In this document: positions 1-10,958 of the stretch, piece after piece
Layout: every line of letters starts with the position of its first letter
Numbering within the stretch: the stretch's first letter is position 1
Origin: Primula veris
Taxonomy: Eukaryota > Streptophyta > Magnoliopsida > Ericales > Primulaceae
Length of the DNA: 64,000 nucleotides
NCBI GenBank assembly: GCA_963682055.1
Contig: OY821740.1
Location: 15,338,814 to 15,402,813, forward strand
Direction: 5' to 3'
Made by a program: the position numbers and the translations under genes
Notes under the pieces: model-generated
Told to the model about the DNA's origin: nothing
Seen by the model: only the letters and a program-made list of their open reading frames with translations
The model's database searches: none

Positions 1-2799
1 TTTATGATAATAAACATATATAATGTCTGTCTCCCCTTCTAAGAATGTGACTGTCGTTAAATTTTAAAAAACTATTGAACAATAACAAGGCGTGACAACG
101 GGATATAAATAAATTTCATTTTAAATTCAAAAGAGAGAAGAGAGCACATTATAAACCTAAGTTTAAATCTTAGAACTATTTAGCTTTCACTATTGCTGTG
201 GATTTTTGATTAAAAAAAAGCTCATCAACAATACTAACCATCCACGATCAGGTGTCGAAGCGATAATACAAGAACATGCCCTAAAACAAATAAAAAAAAC
301 AGCTACATTTTTTACAAATCTATCATAGACCGGTGTCACCCATATACTAATCCAATAAACAATCAAAATTGCTGAGAAGCTTAACATGTTAACTGTATCG
401 TTACACCTCCAATGAGGTTATCGTAGTTGCTTAACAGATTCCAATGTAAAATAAATAGAAAAATAGATTCAAATAATCTGAAAGTTTCGATTAACCAATA
501 TGCCAAATAAGGAACCAAAGTATGAAAGAAGGGACACAGAGAAGCACATACATCAGGATTGATTCCCTAAACAATTTATCAGAGTGATTAAACACATTTA
601 ACATTGCGGTCCAAACATTTAAACATGATTTGCATTTGTTTTCAAAAAGAGAAACAAAACTTGAAGAAGAAAACAATGTTCTTGTTTACTGACATAACTG
701 GCTAGCAACCATTTTTTTCAAAAGAGACAACTTTCTAATTGAAAGTATGTAATCAGTTGCGTAAACAATTGCCAGCCTCAATTTTGGAAATAAAAACACT
801 TTCTTTCAGTTATATGGTATTTAAAGGACTGTATTAAATCTATAGCAGAATCAGGAAAAGAATGAAGAAAAAAACTAGCAAGACAAGTATGAAAGGTCCA
901 AGAGCAAAACCAATTTATGTTGATATTCAGAAACCTAACTGGACAAACATTTCATATTTTTTGAATTGAAAACATAAAGTTTTTAATAATTTTTAATATT
1001 ATCTGCCATTATGTTGATGTATATGACCAGTTTATTCAATAAGGTGTTGTTTAGGTAACATCAAATGCCGACAATCAATCAAATAGTTGTAAGAGTTAAA
1101 AAGCAAATCTTGCAATTCACGACTTAACCTGCTACTAACTATTCTTTTCAGAAGAATTTTTTTTTTATTTTTTACCTGTACACAAAAAATGGTCATTTAA
1201 CAAGTTCGTGCCTCTAATTTGACATAATAGCGTTAACTGCATTTTATATGTTTAGGATCTTTTTACTTACTCTTCAGGAACAGTTAAATTTTGATTAGCA
1301 TGGTTCAACTAGGTGTTTCTTAAAGGTCTATCAGCTAAAAGGTTATGTAGCCTTCATACACTTCAAAAAACTTAAGGATTGTTAAAATATAAAAAGGATT
1401 GTTTGGTAGAATCTTTAAAGCTCAGTTCTTTTTTTAGTGTTTTTGCCTAAAGGTTGCACTTTGGTTGTTCAGCTTCAAGGCAAAGTTCTTTCTTTTTTTA
1501 TATGCTTGAAAAGGCAAAGAAATTTCCAAGTTTAATGAACCCAAATTCTTTCTCAAGCTCAAATAATCAAACTTCACTAAAAGTTGCAGCCAAACGGTAT
1601 TTGGAATCCGGACATGTTAACAAGTGCCAACTCTTAAGTTAACAATTTCTACCAGTTTAATTCACTTGGATTTTTTTAGGACTAAATCAGCAAAAGGAAA
1701 AAAGCTGGAACTGGAATATATAAAAAGAATCTAATAGTTCCATAAGCTAGAAGCAAACGTGTGCAATTGAATACAGTACATTAAAAAGTACTGGGACAGG
1801 AGAAAAAGTTCAAACATACAAAACCAAACTTCAATTATTATGTTTAGTTTTTTTTTTACTACTACTATAGAACATATGCTAAAAAAAAGAATAGGGTTAT
1901 TAAGGACAGACAGGCTAAACCCTTAATATATATTATAAAAAAAAAGGCTTCTTATTTTATTGCAATTATTACAAACAAAATAAAAACGGAAAAGGGCAAC
2001 CGAATTAATTACCAGAACATGAAAGAGTATTGCCCTACACATATGAATTATGAATGATCGTATGATAACGTTGGACTCTGGGTCTATTTTTTATATTTTT
2101 AGAATAAGAAAATATCAAACACGTGAAACACTATAAAAAAAATTTCATTTATCAACAGTTACTTTTAAAAATTATAGGTAAAGTGTGACGTTAAAGTTTG
2201 ACAACGGTTTAGTCACAGAATTAGTTGTTATTCTGTTTCTAAAATTTAGCGATATTCATTTTAACAATCGTTTAAAAAAAATTAAACTGGGGTAAATGTT
2301 TTTTTTTTTTATAGTGGAACCGGGGCCGTTGAATTCAGCTCAAGTTGAGCAATAATTGATAATTGAAAACCTAGAAAGTTGACCCATAACTAACTGGCCA
2401 TTGGTGCAAATTGCAAAGGTTACGTCTTTTACCAGACTAATGCACACGTAAAAACCAAGGCTGGTTTTCACATTTTGATTATTTTGTTTTTTGCAATGTC
2501 TTACATTAATGTGAAACCGGAGGTAAAGCATCTTTGTAGTTTGTTAAAAGCCTAAAAAACGTGTCATTTGCCTTCAAATTCTATCTTATACTGATACATT
2601 AAACATTAAAAAGCCTCAGACGTCGCCTAAGTGCACATTTTGTTTTTTAAACACCTGCATTCTTTTTTCTGTAATCAATAAAATTCAATTAAGAGGTGAT
2701 CCATTTTGTAGTCATTATAATTTGAAAAGGATGGTGAGCAAAGTGGAGTGTAAATCTACGCATATGCACTAAGGTTTTGGTTTTTTTTTAGGGTTTCAA
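1..2799. other. AT-rich intergenic region, no gene recognised
   Basis: The stretch is strongly AT-rich with many homopolymer A and T runs. Open frames are short (about 60-65 codons), uninterrupted only by chance, and show no recognisable domain or splice structure. I see no RNA gene. Confidence 0.6.
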
Positions 2800-2995
2800 C
2801 AGATGTTTTTGGTCCAAAATCATATTTTTTTTAAAAAACTATTGAAAATCCAGATTTTTATTTTCAGATTTTTAAACCTTTTTAGCCTAAAAATCTGTTT
2901 TTAAAAACTAAATAATCTGACTATGCAAACAATTACATATTTCAAAAATCAAAAACCAAAAAATTAGCTACAAAAACATGTTGCGAAACGTTCTA
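2800..2995 (-). repeat. Degenerate MITE related to the one in UFM1 intron 2
   Basis: The interior contains a block reading CTAAATAATCTGACTATGCA that is almost the reverse complement of the interior of the better preserved element at 30932-31134. The outer ends (around ACATGTTGCGAAACG on the right) also resemble the TTGCCAAACG terminus there. The boundaries are approximate because the left terminus is eroded. Confidence 0.4.
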
Positions 2996-3040
2996 CATGT
3001 GTAAAGTTTAGTTGGGAAAATATATTACATTTGTTGCAAG

Positions 3041-3348
3041 CAGGGGCGGACCAAGGGGGATAGGGGTGGCCACCCTGACGATTTTTATTGTTTATACATG
3101 TAATTTAAATTTTTTTTGAGATATATTACATTGATAGTCCATCCAAGTTAACAAAAGAGTTAGACCTCAAATAGAGAAAAAATTATTTTATTGTCCAATG
3201 TTATTTGTCTTGATTTTATATTTATTTTATGTTAGGTTGAACATAGAAAAAAATAATAATTTTATATTAGACCCTATTTATTTTATTTTATGTTTGACAT
3301 ATTTTTTATACCACGGCGCCCAAAAAAAATTATACTGGTTCCACCCTG
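3041..3348. mobile_element. Non-autonomous hAT-type MITE with target duplication
   Basis: The left end reads CAGGGGCGGACC and the reverse complement of the right end reads CAGGGTGGAACC, an imperfect 12-bp terminal inverted repeat beginning CAGGG as in many hAT elements. The flanks are GTTGCAAG (3033-3040) and GTCGCAAG (3349-3356), an 8-bp target duplication with one mismatch, the length expected of hAT. The interior is AT-rich and non-coding. A partial end of a similar kind (GGTTCCGCCACTGG) lies near 31740 in UFM1 intron 2. Confidence 0.65.
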
Positions 3349-3907
3349 GTCGCAAGGAACTTTAAGCCTCTAACTACCCAATATTATATTTATTATCAAA
3401 TAAAAATTTGTGAATATTGGTGCATCAAACACATCACTACAAAAAATACTCCATCAAATTAGCTACAAGTCAATGTGGTTGAGAAGTCGTCGCTAACGAG
3501 TAACGAGTAAAGTTGTTGCGAAGAAAACTAGGATTGTTGCTGACAAGTTCTCATCCTTGTACTAACAGTACTTTTAGTGATGTAAAAGATCCCAAACTTG
3601 GATAAAGTAGTTAGCCCTTCAAACTTGGGTTTGAAGTTAGAACCATAAAAAATATTTACAATCTGGATAATAGAACCATAAAGATAATAGCACAAAAGGA
3701 ACACAATCTGGATAAGGGAACAACAAAAGGTTTACAAGTGGATAAACAAATAATGCCTTTTGATCATTTCTCCTCCGTCCGATCGCTCATCATCTGGTCC
3801 CTACTCCAATCTTCTGAAAAAGCTTTTCAATCTTATTTCTCTGACACAAACTAAATCTATTTCCTCAAAGCATTATCTCAAACCCAAGTTGTTTCTAGAA
3901 GATTCCC
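3349..3907 (+). other. Upstream region of the cold-shock-domain gene
   Basis: This non-coding stretch leads into the cold-shock-protein gene. The last 150 bases are rich in pyrimidine runs (TCTTATTTCTCTGAC and similar) as in plant leaders. No ATG in a good context competes with the one at 3908 except a short frame from 3760 that runs through the gene in another frame. Confidence 0.35.
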
Positions 3908-4375
3908 ATGGCGAGGACCATGGGAACTGTGAAGTGGTTCAGCGGACAAAAAGGGTTCGGATTCATCGCCCTGGATAGCGGTGAGGAAGACGTGTTTGTT
4001 CACCAGACTGAGATTCGGTCCGAAGGCTTCAGGACCCTTCGTGAGGGCCAGAAGGTTGAGTTCGTTCTGGAGAGCAGCGAAGATGGCAGGAGTAAGGCTG
4101 TTGAAGTTGTTGGGCTTGCAGGAGATCATCGTCCTGGGGGAGGAGGGAGAGGGAGGGGGAGGAGGGGGGGTTACGGAGGCGGGAGGGGTGGGGAGGGAGT
4201 GGAGTGTTATAATTGCGGAAGGAAGGGTCATTTGGCTAGGAATTGTTTCCGTAGCGGTGGAGGTGGGGAAGGAAATGGTGGTCGTGGTGGGCGGGGTGGT
4301 CGTGGTGGCGGGAGGGGAGGGGCTTGTTATAAATGTGGGGAAGAGGGGCATTTTGCAAGAGATTGCAAAACTTGA
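3908..4375 (+). CDS. Cold shock domain protein with two CCHC zinc knuckles
   Basis: This single-exon frame encodes 155 residues. Residues 1-70 are a cold shock domain with both RNA-binding signatures visible: KGFGFI (RNP1-like) and DVFVHQ (RNP2-like), preceded by GTVKWF. Glycine/arginine-rich stretches (about residues 76-98 and 116-138) alternate with two zinc knuckles of CX2CX4HX4C form, starting CYNCGRKGH and CYKCGEEGH. This is the layout of plant GRP2/CSP2-type proteins, known as nuclear and cytoplasmic RNA chaperones that melt RNA structure during cold acclimation and development. Plant relatives have between two and seven knuckles, and this one has the short two-knuckle form. The first ATG (3908) is in a strong context (CCATGGCG). 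A second ATG four codons on would also retain the domain. The opposite-strand frame over the same bases is a shadow. Confidence 0.93.
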   Translation: MARTMGTVKWFSGQKGFGFIALDSGEEDVFVHQTEIRSEGFRTLREGQKVEFVLESSEDGRSKAVEVVGLAGDHRPGGGGRGRGRRGGYGGGRGGEGVECYNCGRKGHLARNCFRSGGGGEGNGGRGGRGGRGGGRGGACYKCGEEGHFARDCKT

Positions 4376-5749
4376 ACATATACATTATCTTATGTGGTAA
4401 CTTATTTATTTCCGCTTATTTGCATTGCAATGATATTTCATTATAACTGATAAACGAACGGTTACGATACGATACTTGTTATTGGTTTTATGGTTGTTAC
4501 ATCTAAGCATTGGATTTGGTGTTTTGGAAAAATAATGAACCTCTTTATATTGTTTATAATTAAATTTTGGACAACTATATGTCTATGCCGGGATACAAAT
4601 TATTCAGAATGTTCCTCTGGATACATGACGCTCACATTTTGCTGAAGTGATAATGGTGTTTTGAAGGATATGGTTAAGTTCTCATGATATACTAATAATT
4701 TCATGATATGTATTTCAAAGAGTTGACACTTTTATTTATGAGATTTCAAAACAATGATAATATATATGTACGTTATGTGGTAATTTAAAAAAAAAAAATT
4801 TGGTTTTTGGTTTTGTGATTGATACATTTAAACATTGGATTTTTGAAAAATATTTTCAATCCCCCGTTATATGATTTAGAAAATTTCAGAAAGTATCTAG
4901 ATATATATAACATCACATTTTGCTAAATTGATATGTATATAATTGTTGTCGTGAAGGAGATTGTTGGGTGCTCTCTTGATATACCTTTGTGAAGTATTTT
5001 CTGGTATTAGGACTCAGGGACAGCAAGAAATCTGGTTAAGGGGAGGCTAAAGCCTAAATATCTAATACATATGTACGGAGATGAAATAATGAGATAATAT
5101 TACACTAAAAGTATATTTATAGAAAATTACTGTATAAGACATTTTGCTTGAGGGGTTCTTCTTAAATATATTGATGATGATTTCGAAACTCACACATCTT
5201 TGGTATTCGTGATCTTTCTGATCTACTTTCCGCTAATTGCCTTCAAGTGTGCCTTCGTCTTTTCATTGACGATTCTGAAAGGTACGGAATTTTTCTCTTT
5301 TGTTAAACTTTGTCGTCTAAGACTAATTTCATTCAGCAAATATGTCCTGGTGTATAAAGTACTCTAGAGACCTTGTTTTAAAAATTACCTCATGAACATT
5401 TGGCCAAGAAAAATATATTGAAAGCTTAAACATTTGTCAATTGTCGGCTATACTTAATCGATCCCTATAGTTTTGAAACTGCATACATCTCAGCTTGGAA
5501 CCTTTTTTTACATTTAACATAAACCTGTTGCACAAAGATTTTCTTATATTTCGTTTCAGCAATGCTTTTAATGCTGCCATACCATCTCATGGGTATTCAA
5601 TTTTTTTAAACTTTTGTTTTATAATCAGCTTTAAATCGGCCTAACAACCCACAGGGTCTGAAAAAACTACAGAAAATAGTACACGGGAAAGAGTACAAAT
5701 GAAAAGTAGCTATAAAGAAATTCACATCTTAGTTTCATTCATTGCACTT

Positions 5750-5920
5750 TAGAAGTATCATGATGTCCCACTAAAATTTAAGATACATAGCACAACTTGA
5801 AGGAAAAAGTACAAAAGGAAACTAGCAAAAAGATAGACACTCAAACTTACAATCTAAGAAAAAGAAAGTAAATGAAAAACACAATCACAAAGTTTACACA
5901 GATATAGATGTATATAACAA
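5750..5920. repeat. Diverged direct repeat, copy 1 (partner at 6483-6650)
   Basis: Shared blocks in the same order and orientation include AGTATCAT, GTCCCACTAAAA, CAAACTTACAATC and AAGAAAAAGAAA, followed by a loosely similar tail. The partner lies directly downstream of the LAX2-like stop codon on the minus strand, so copy 1 may be a duplicated piece of that 3' untranslated region. Confidence 0.55.
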
Positions 5921-6482
5921 AGTGCCATAGAAGGTTCAGTGGAGAAATTATGAAATCCGGAATTCTGACGGATTACAGACAACAAAATGTCAAAAAGATA
6001 GAAGTTACTATTGGACCACCACTCAACCAGTCCTTAAGAATTATGAGTTTGCCACTAGCTTGTGTTTTAGTTAAAGTCTAAGAGAAAAGTATTGTCAGGC
6101 CTAATTGTGATCAGAGCATCATGTTTTGACAAGAGCGATAATCGACAAATTTTGTCGGTAATTATCTTCTAAGGAACCTTCTCATGATTGGTGGTTGCTC
6201 GACGATAATAATCTGTTGATAATCCCATAACCCCCACGGATAATTTGTGCACAAAATTATGGAAGGCAAACTTTGGTTGTAAAATCTCCTCGTGAGTTGT
6301 CGAATAATGTAACCTCAGAAAAACTCAGGAAAGTTCAATTTTTGTAATTTATTGATAACTCGTTGATATTTTCTGACACAATGTTTATGTCTTTAATGTC
6401 TCTCACATTTTTCAGTTTCTTTTCCTACTGAGCTTGCAGATGCACCCAATCGATATACAAAACCATTCCAAAACTTAAAATT

Positions 6483-6650
6483 TAAAAGTATCATACAAGT
6501 CCCACTAAAAATCAAGGGAAAAGCACAAAATTTTAAGCATAACAACAAAGAAAAAAGAGAAAAAAAGATGGGCACACAAACTTACAATCCAAGAAAAAGA
6601 AACTACAATACAAAAGCCAATCTAAATCTACACACATGCAGTACGTATGT
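6483..6650. repeat. Diverged direct repeat, copy 2, next to the LAX2-like 3' end
   Basis: This is the partner of 5750-5920, with the same ordered blocks, about 730 bp away. It lies 40-200 bases beyond the stop codon of the LAX2-like gene and so is probably transcribed as its 3' untranslated region. No part of the last coding exon accompanies the distal copy. Confidence 0.55.
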
Positions 6651-6687
6651 ATGATCACACATTCTCGGATGGGGGAGGACAGTGTGA

Positions 6688-9600
6688 TTAGGCCTTGTGA
6701 GGGGGGCATTGGTAGCATTTAGTAAAGAGACCGAAGGTTTTGATTTGTCGTGCGAAATTGAGCAAGCTAGCCCATCCCCCGAAACCAAAACCTACTATCA
6801 AAACCCAAGCAACAACAAATATGTTGACACAGTATAAACCTGCCCAACCTCCTAGGAACCCCGGTGGCCTCTCGACTGCATTCTGGAGAGATAGAGAGAG
6901 TCGTAAGAGGAGCACCAAATGATATATAATTATGCTCTTGAAATTTTTTATTAGGGTTGAATTGATTCGATAATTGTTGTCTTTTATATGTTAGTCATAT
7001 ATCTCCAATGCAAGATCATTTATTTTAGGACTGTTTGGCCATTTATAAACTTAATTGTTCGAGACAGAATAAATTGCATTCATTTTGTTTAAAACTTCTA
7101 ACTATTAATCCAAGAGAGGATACTATTTTGGTTAATAAATTTTAAAGGAATGGAGTAGCATCATGTAAAAACCCAAGCAATATGTGACTTGTAATTAATT
7201 AAGTACCTCTCTGGCTGAAGCTGAGGCAAAGGTGAACATATGAGCCATGGCCGGAATAATATAGACAGTGAAGCTTACTAAAAGCGATCCAACTGCAGAG
7301 TTTATTGGGCCAAAGAATGGAAATACAATGGCCAAGAACCATATTGGTATAACCACAGGTAGTCGAGCTAGGGCCCGCTTGCATAGGCTCTTGGTCTCGT
7401 GCAAACCAATGAACTTCTCCCAGACGAAGTATAGAGGGGTACACGCAAACCCAAATGTTATGAACTGCAATCGCCAATTAATTACAATAAAACTTAAGAC
7501 CTTATGTTGGCACAATCGTGAATATCTTGCTTCTGTCCCATCCAGTGTTTAAAAAGATCATTCTGAAGAAAAAAAAGCTTGATTCGAAGATTAAAAAGGC
7601 TCCCTTTTCCGCTTTGTACCCTGATACATCTTATTTCTTTTGCTAAGTGACGCTCTTGCAAAAACTCTTTGGGCTCCGTTTTAGTTTTTCAAAATATTGG
7701 ATTTCTACTAAATATAAAAAAATAAAAATTAACAGAAACACGATCATAGAATTAAATAGGTACCCTTAATAAATGAAACTTGGTATAGAAGTATGCTATA
7801 AACTCAATGAAAAGGGAGATTATATGAGTGACCTGATGAATAAGCATGAGAATGACAGCAACATCTCTAAAACCAGTCCTTGGGAGCAAAGACAAAGCAT
7901 TGGAGTGGTTAAGAAGCATGTCACCAAATGCCCAATAAACAGCACTAGCTGAGGGTAAGGTCAGTGTAAGCACATATAATGTTGCTATCAAGTATATTAG
8001 CTTGAATTTCTGTGGCTTCCACATTGCATGCATTATCTCCCTGCAGCCAATATAGATGTTTTAAATTACATTTTCAATAGTTTTGTATAAATCGACATAG
8101 GGGTTGCAAAATTCACAACTACTCACGTATAATCTTTTTTCTAAACGCACTCTACATAGGGTGTTTGTTGTTGAGATCTTAGATATTGCATCATTCTAGC
8201 ATCACAGGAGATATAATTTTCCTGCACTTTTACTAATGATTCAACTACTAGTTTTTTCGTTTTAGATCTAAATCAGAAAATACCTTATTTAAGACTTAAG
8301 AGTACTAGTTACTAAAAGTGATTTGAAAAGGGTTTTAGATGACTACATTTGAATGGTGATTAAACATTTTTTTGGCAATCAGTCGCCATGTTAGAAGATG
8401 CTATAGCAACAGCACATATATTGCATATTAATTAGTGAGGGGTTCGATTAAGGTAAGGATCTTCAGTTATTCATGTGCGGAATGCAGATTAGTGGTAATA
8501 TGTACATGATACATGGAAATATCCGACGCATCTCATTTTGCATATATGTTTGGCAATGCCGATCTTCTTCAGTATGACAAATAGGTTTAAAAACATGTTT
8601 CAGAATAGAATTTTATATTCCAAAAGTACATAAGAAAAAAGCTGCAAATTTGCTGGAGATTCACTAGCGATGCACATTATTGAAAAGTTTTTGATAATGT
8701 GGGGCTGCAATTACTTTGGAAACATGTTCCCGCTTCCAGAGAAAGTTGTTTCCATGTAATAAACCATACATATGTGTTATGTCTCTATTCACACATATGT
8801 ATATAATATATATACAACTAGTTTATTTCTGAAGAAAAGGAAAAACTATAATCAGGATTCAACTTGGCAATTTAATACTTCCAATTTCTTACACTGTCAC
8901 AGCATGCCCCCCAAATGTGTATAGAATATTTGTAGCCCCAGTGAAGTAGAGAACCATTGTTGTTGGACCAGAATGTTTTACCCCCTCAACCTAATAACAA
9001 TTGAAAAATAGTTAGCTCCATCAAAGCAGTATCTTAACTTCTAATCAAGACAAAATGAAACTTTTGCGACACTAATCTAACTTGATCATCAAAACTTTTT
9101 CAAAAGCCTACATGGGCCAAAAATCTTGCCTGGTACGCATGTATATAATTTTTTTTTTTCTTCTTCAGTTTCAAGCCAACTCATAACAAGTTAGAGAATG
9201 TATTAAAATATATTTCAATACATTGTAACACATAAAATTAAACTTACATCAGTGGATAAAAAATCTGGCCTGGCAAAAGCAACTGAAATTATATACTTTT
9301 AAAGAAAGAGGGTTAAATTAATACCTGTCCATGGATAACTGAAGCTATGGTAAGATACCATGCAGTATAAGTAGTCATGATAAGACCAAGAAATGACCAA
9401 ATTCTGTAATTATGGAATGAAGGAATGAAAACAGTTGTAGCACAGCAGGCTCCAAATATGTATGTCCATGTTCTCTTGTCAAGGTGATCATTAATGTAGT
9501 AGATATTGCTGCAAAAATTAGTAAAACTTAGTTATTCTATTCATTTAAGTATGGATTGAATTATATCAATTCATTTCATATATAGGTATTCTATTTTATA

Positions 9601-10886
9601 ATCGATTACCTTGCACAGGCAATAAGCTGAATAACAGATCCGAAAAGGAGAAAAGTGCAGTTGAAAAACAGGCCAATGTTCCTCCAGTGCTTCCCTAAAA
9701 GGCCATCAAGAACTTCAAACCACTGCACAAAATTCACCATAATGAATGTTTATTACATTTTCCGTCCCAAGATAATTGAGATTCCACTTTTTACGCTTGT
9801 AAAACTAACTGCAAATACCCCTGAAAAGTTGTTTTAAAATCTCACTTTCAATATAACTGTATCTTTATCATTAACTTTGGGAAGTTCTATTTGTTGTAGA
9901 GCATGCCAAAATAGAATACTGGTTTGGAAGGATGAGTACATGTTTTCAAATTATTTTTGGATTTGGGTCAGTGCACATATCCAGATCAATATAGTCAGAT
10001 ATAATTATATAAATATTCATTCAGCAACATAGATAAAATGAAATATTACTTTGCTCAATTTTCCAAGCTTAGTATTTCTTTTCCTGATTTCAGAAAAATA
10101 AAGTGTCGAAACAGTTAGATAGACTATTCGGTCGCTTACAATCAATGGTTCTCTTAAGATAATAATTAGAGTTTTAAACTCCGAGCCTCCGATCAAGAGA
10201 AGTGGTACTCTTGCTCCAATTGCAGTTTCTACGCTTGTTTTTTTTTTTCCTGGCCTATAAGTTTGTATTGAAGATCTTTGGTCTGCATAACAATAGGTTT
10301 TTTTTTTGTCTCAACTCTTGCCTAAAAAGTTAGAACTTTTCAGGTGAATGTTTCCCGTTTTTTCTCACATTCAAGTAAACCGACTTATTTACATGAAAAC
10401 TATAATGAAGCAAAGTAAAGAATGATGTGAAATGTTACCTGGATAACATGGTTCCTAAAATCAACCTTTTCCCTCTCCTTTCTAGTTCTGTACTCAACAT
10501 ATAGTATACTTATTAAGTAAGCAGTCCAACTCCCCATTAGACCATAAAAAAGTTGGAAAATAATTCCAGATACCATCCCGAGCTGTGAAAACGAGTAAGG
10601 TAGAGTGAGAAGAACTTGAGCTACCTACATTGATCATGACAAAAACAGAAATTAGAAAAACAAAACATATAGATTTTTCTGAAATTTTTGTAAAGGCTAA
10701 AAAATAAAAAATTACTTGGTTAGAAGAACAGCTAAACCAAGCATCATAGACAGAACCACCATGCCAAAAGAATCTTGATAATTTGCTCTTTGTTGATTTT
10801 GAATTTCCTAATTCTTCTTCCCTCCCTTCTCTCTCCATCTCTAAGTAGTTTCCTGCCACTACAGTTTCAACTTGCTCTGAGGTCAT
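6688..10886 (-). CDS. LAX2-like: Auxin influx carrier of the AUX1/LAX family, LAX2-like
   Basis: Eight exons on the minus strand: 10886-10716, 10624-10439, 9722-9610, 9508-9325, 8990-8893, 8040-7833, 7464-7207 and 6882-6688, all with GT-AG junctions and an unbroken joined frame of 470 residues. Family signatures occur in order: GGSVYDAWFSCSSNQ at the end of exon 1, LLTLPYSFSQLGM, NHVIQWFEVLDGLLG, RTWTYIFGACCATTVFIP, GATNILYTFGGHAVTV, EIMHAMWKPQKFK, FACTPLYFVWEK, ARLPVVIPIWFLAI and the C-terminal KCYQCPP. The protein is a multi-span plasma membrane transporter of the amino acid/auxin permease family. By family knowledge it imports IAA with protons and supports vascular and root patterning. Length and the N-terminal VETVV-GNY-EME pattern point to LAX2. 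I take the ATG at 10886, since the in-frame ATG at 10904 adds six residues not usual in the family. The gene looks fully functional. Confidence 0.96.
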
Positions 10887-10923
10887 TTTTACAACTAAGA
10901 GCAAGTGAAGATGGAAGAGGCAA

Positions 10924-10958
10924 GTGAACTATATATATTTGTAAGGAGATATATAGCA
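10924..10958 (-). promoter_or_regulatory. Candidate TATA region of the LAX2-like gene
   Basis: On the minus strand two TATATATA-type boxes lie 40-70 bases upstream of the start codon. The nearer (about 10928-10940) would give a very short leader. The assignment is by position and composition only. Confidence 0.35.

Larger units (their letters stand above)
4376..6687. other. Intergenic and 3' flanking DNA, no gene recognised
   Basis: AT-rich DNA between the stop of the cold-shock gene and the stop of the LAX2-like gene. It probably contains the 3' untranslated regions of both, which face each other. The only structure found is the diverged duplication listed separately. Small frames near 6393-6600 run opposite to purine-rich sequence and have no recognisable domain. 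Confidence 0.5.

Noticed and set aside
190..676. Two minus-strand frames of 61-65 codons with hydrophobic residues
   Set aside because: Hydrophobic runs are expected from AT-rich DNA. No family resemblance, splice context or conserved motif supports them.
3878..4351. 157-codon minus-strand frame, Pro/Thr/Ser-rich
   Set aside because: It is the reverse reading of the glycine-rich cold-shock gene and has no domain. The plus-strand gene explains the bases.
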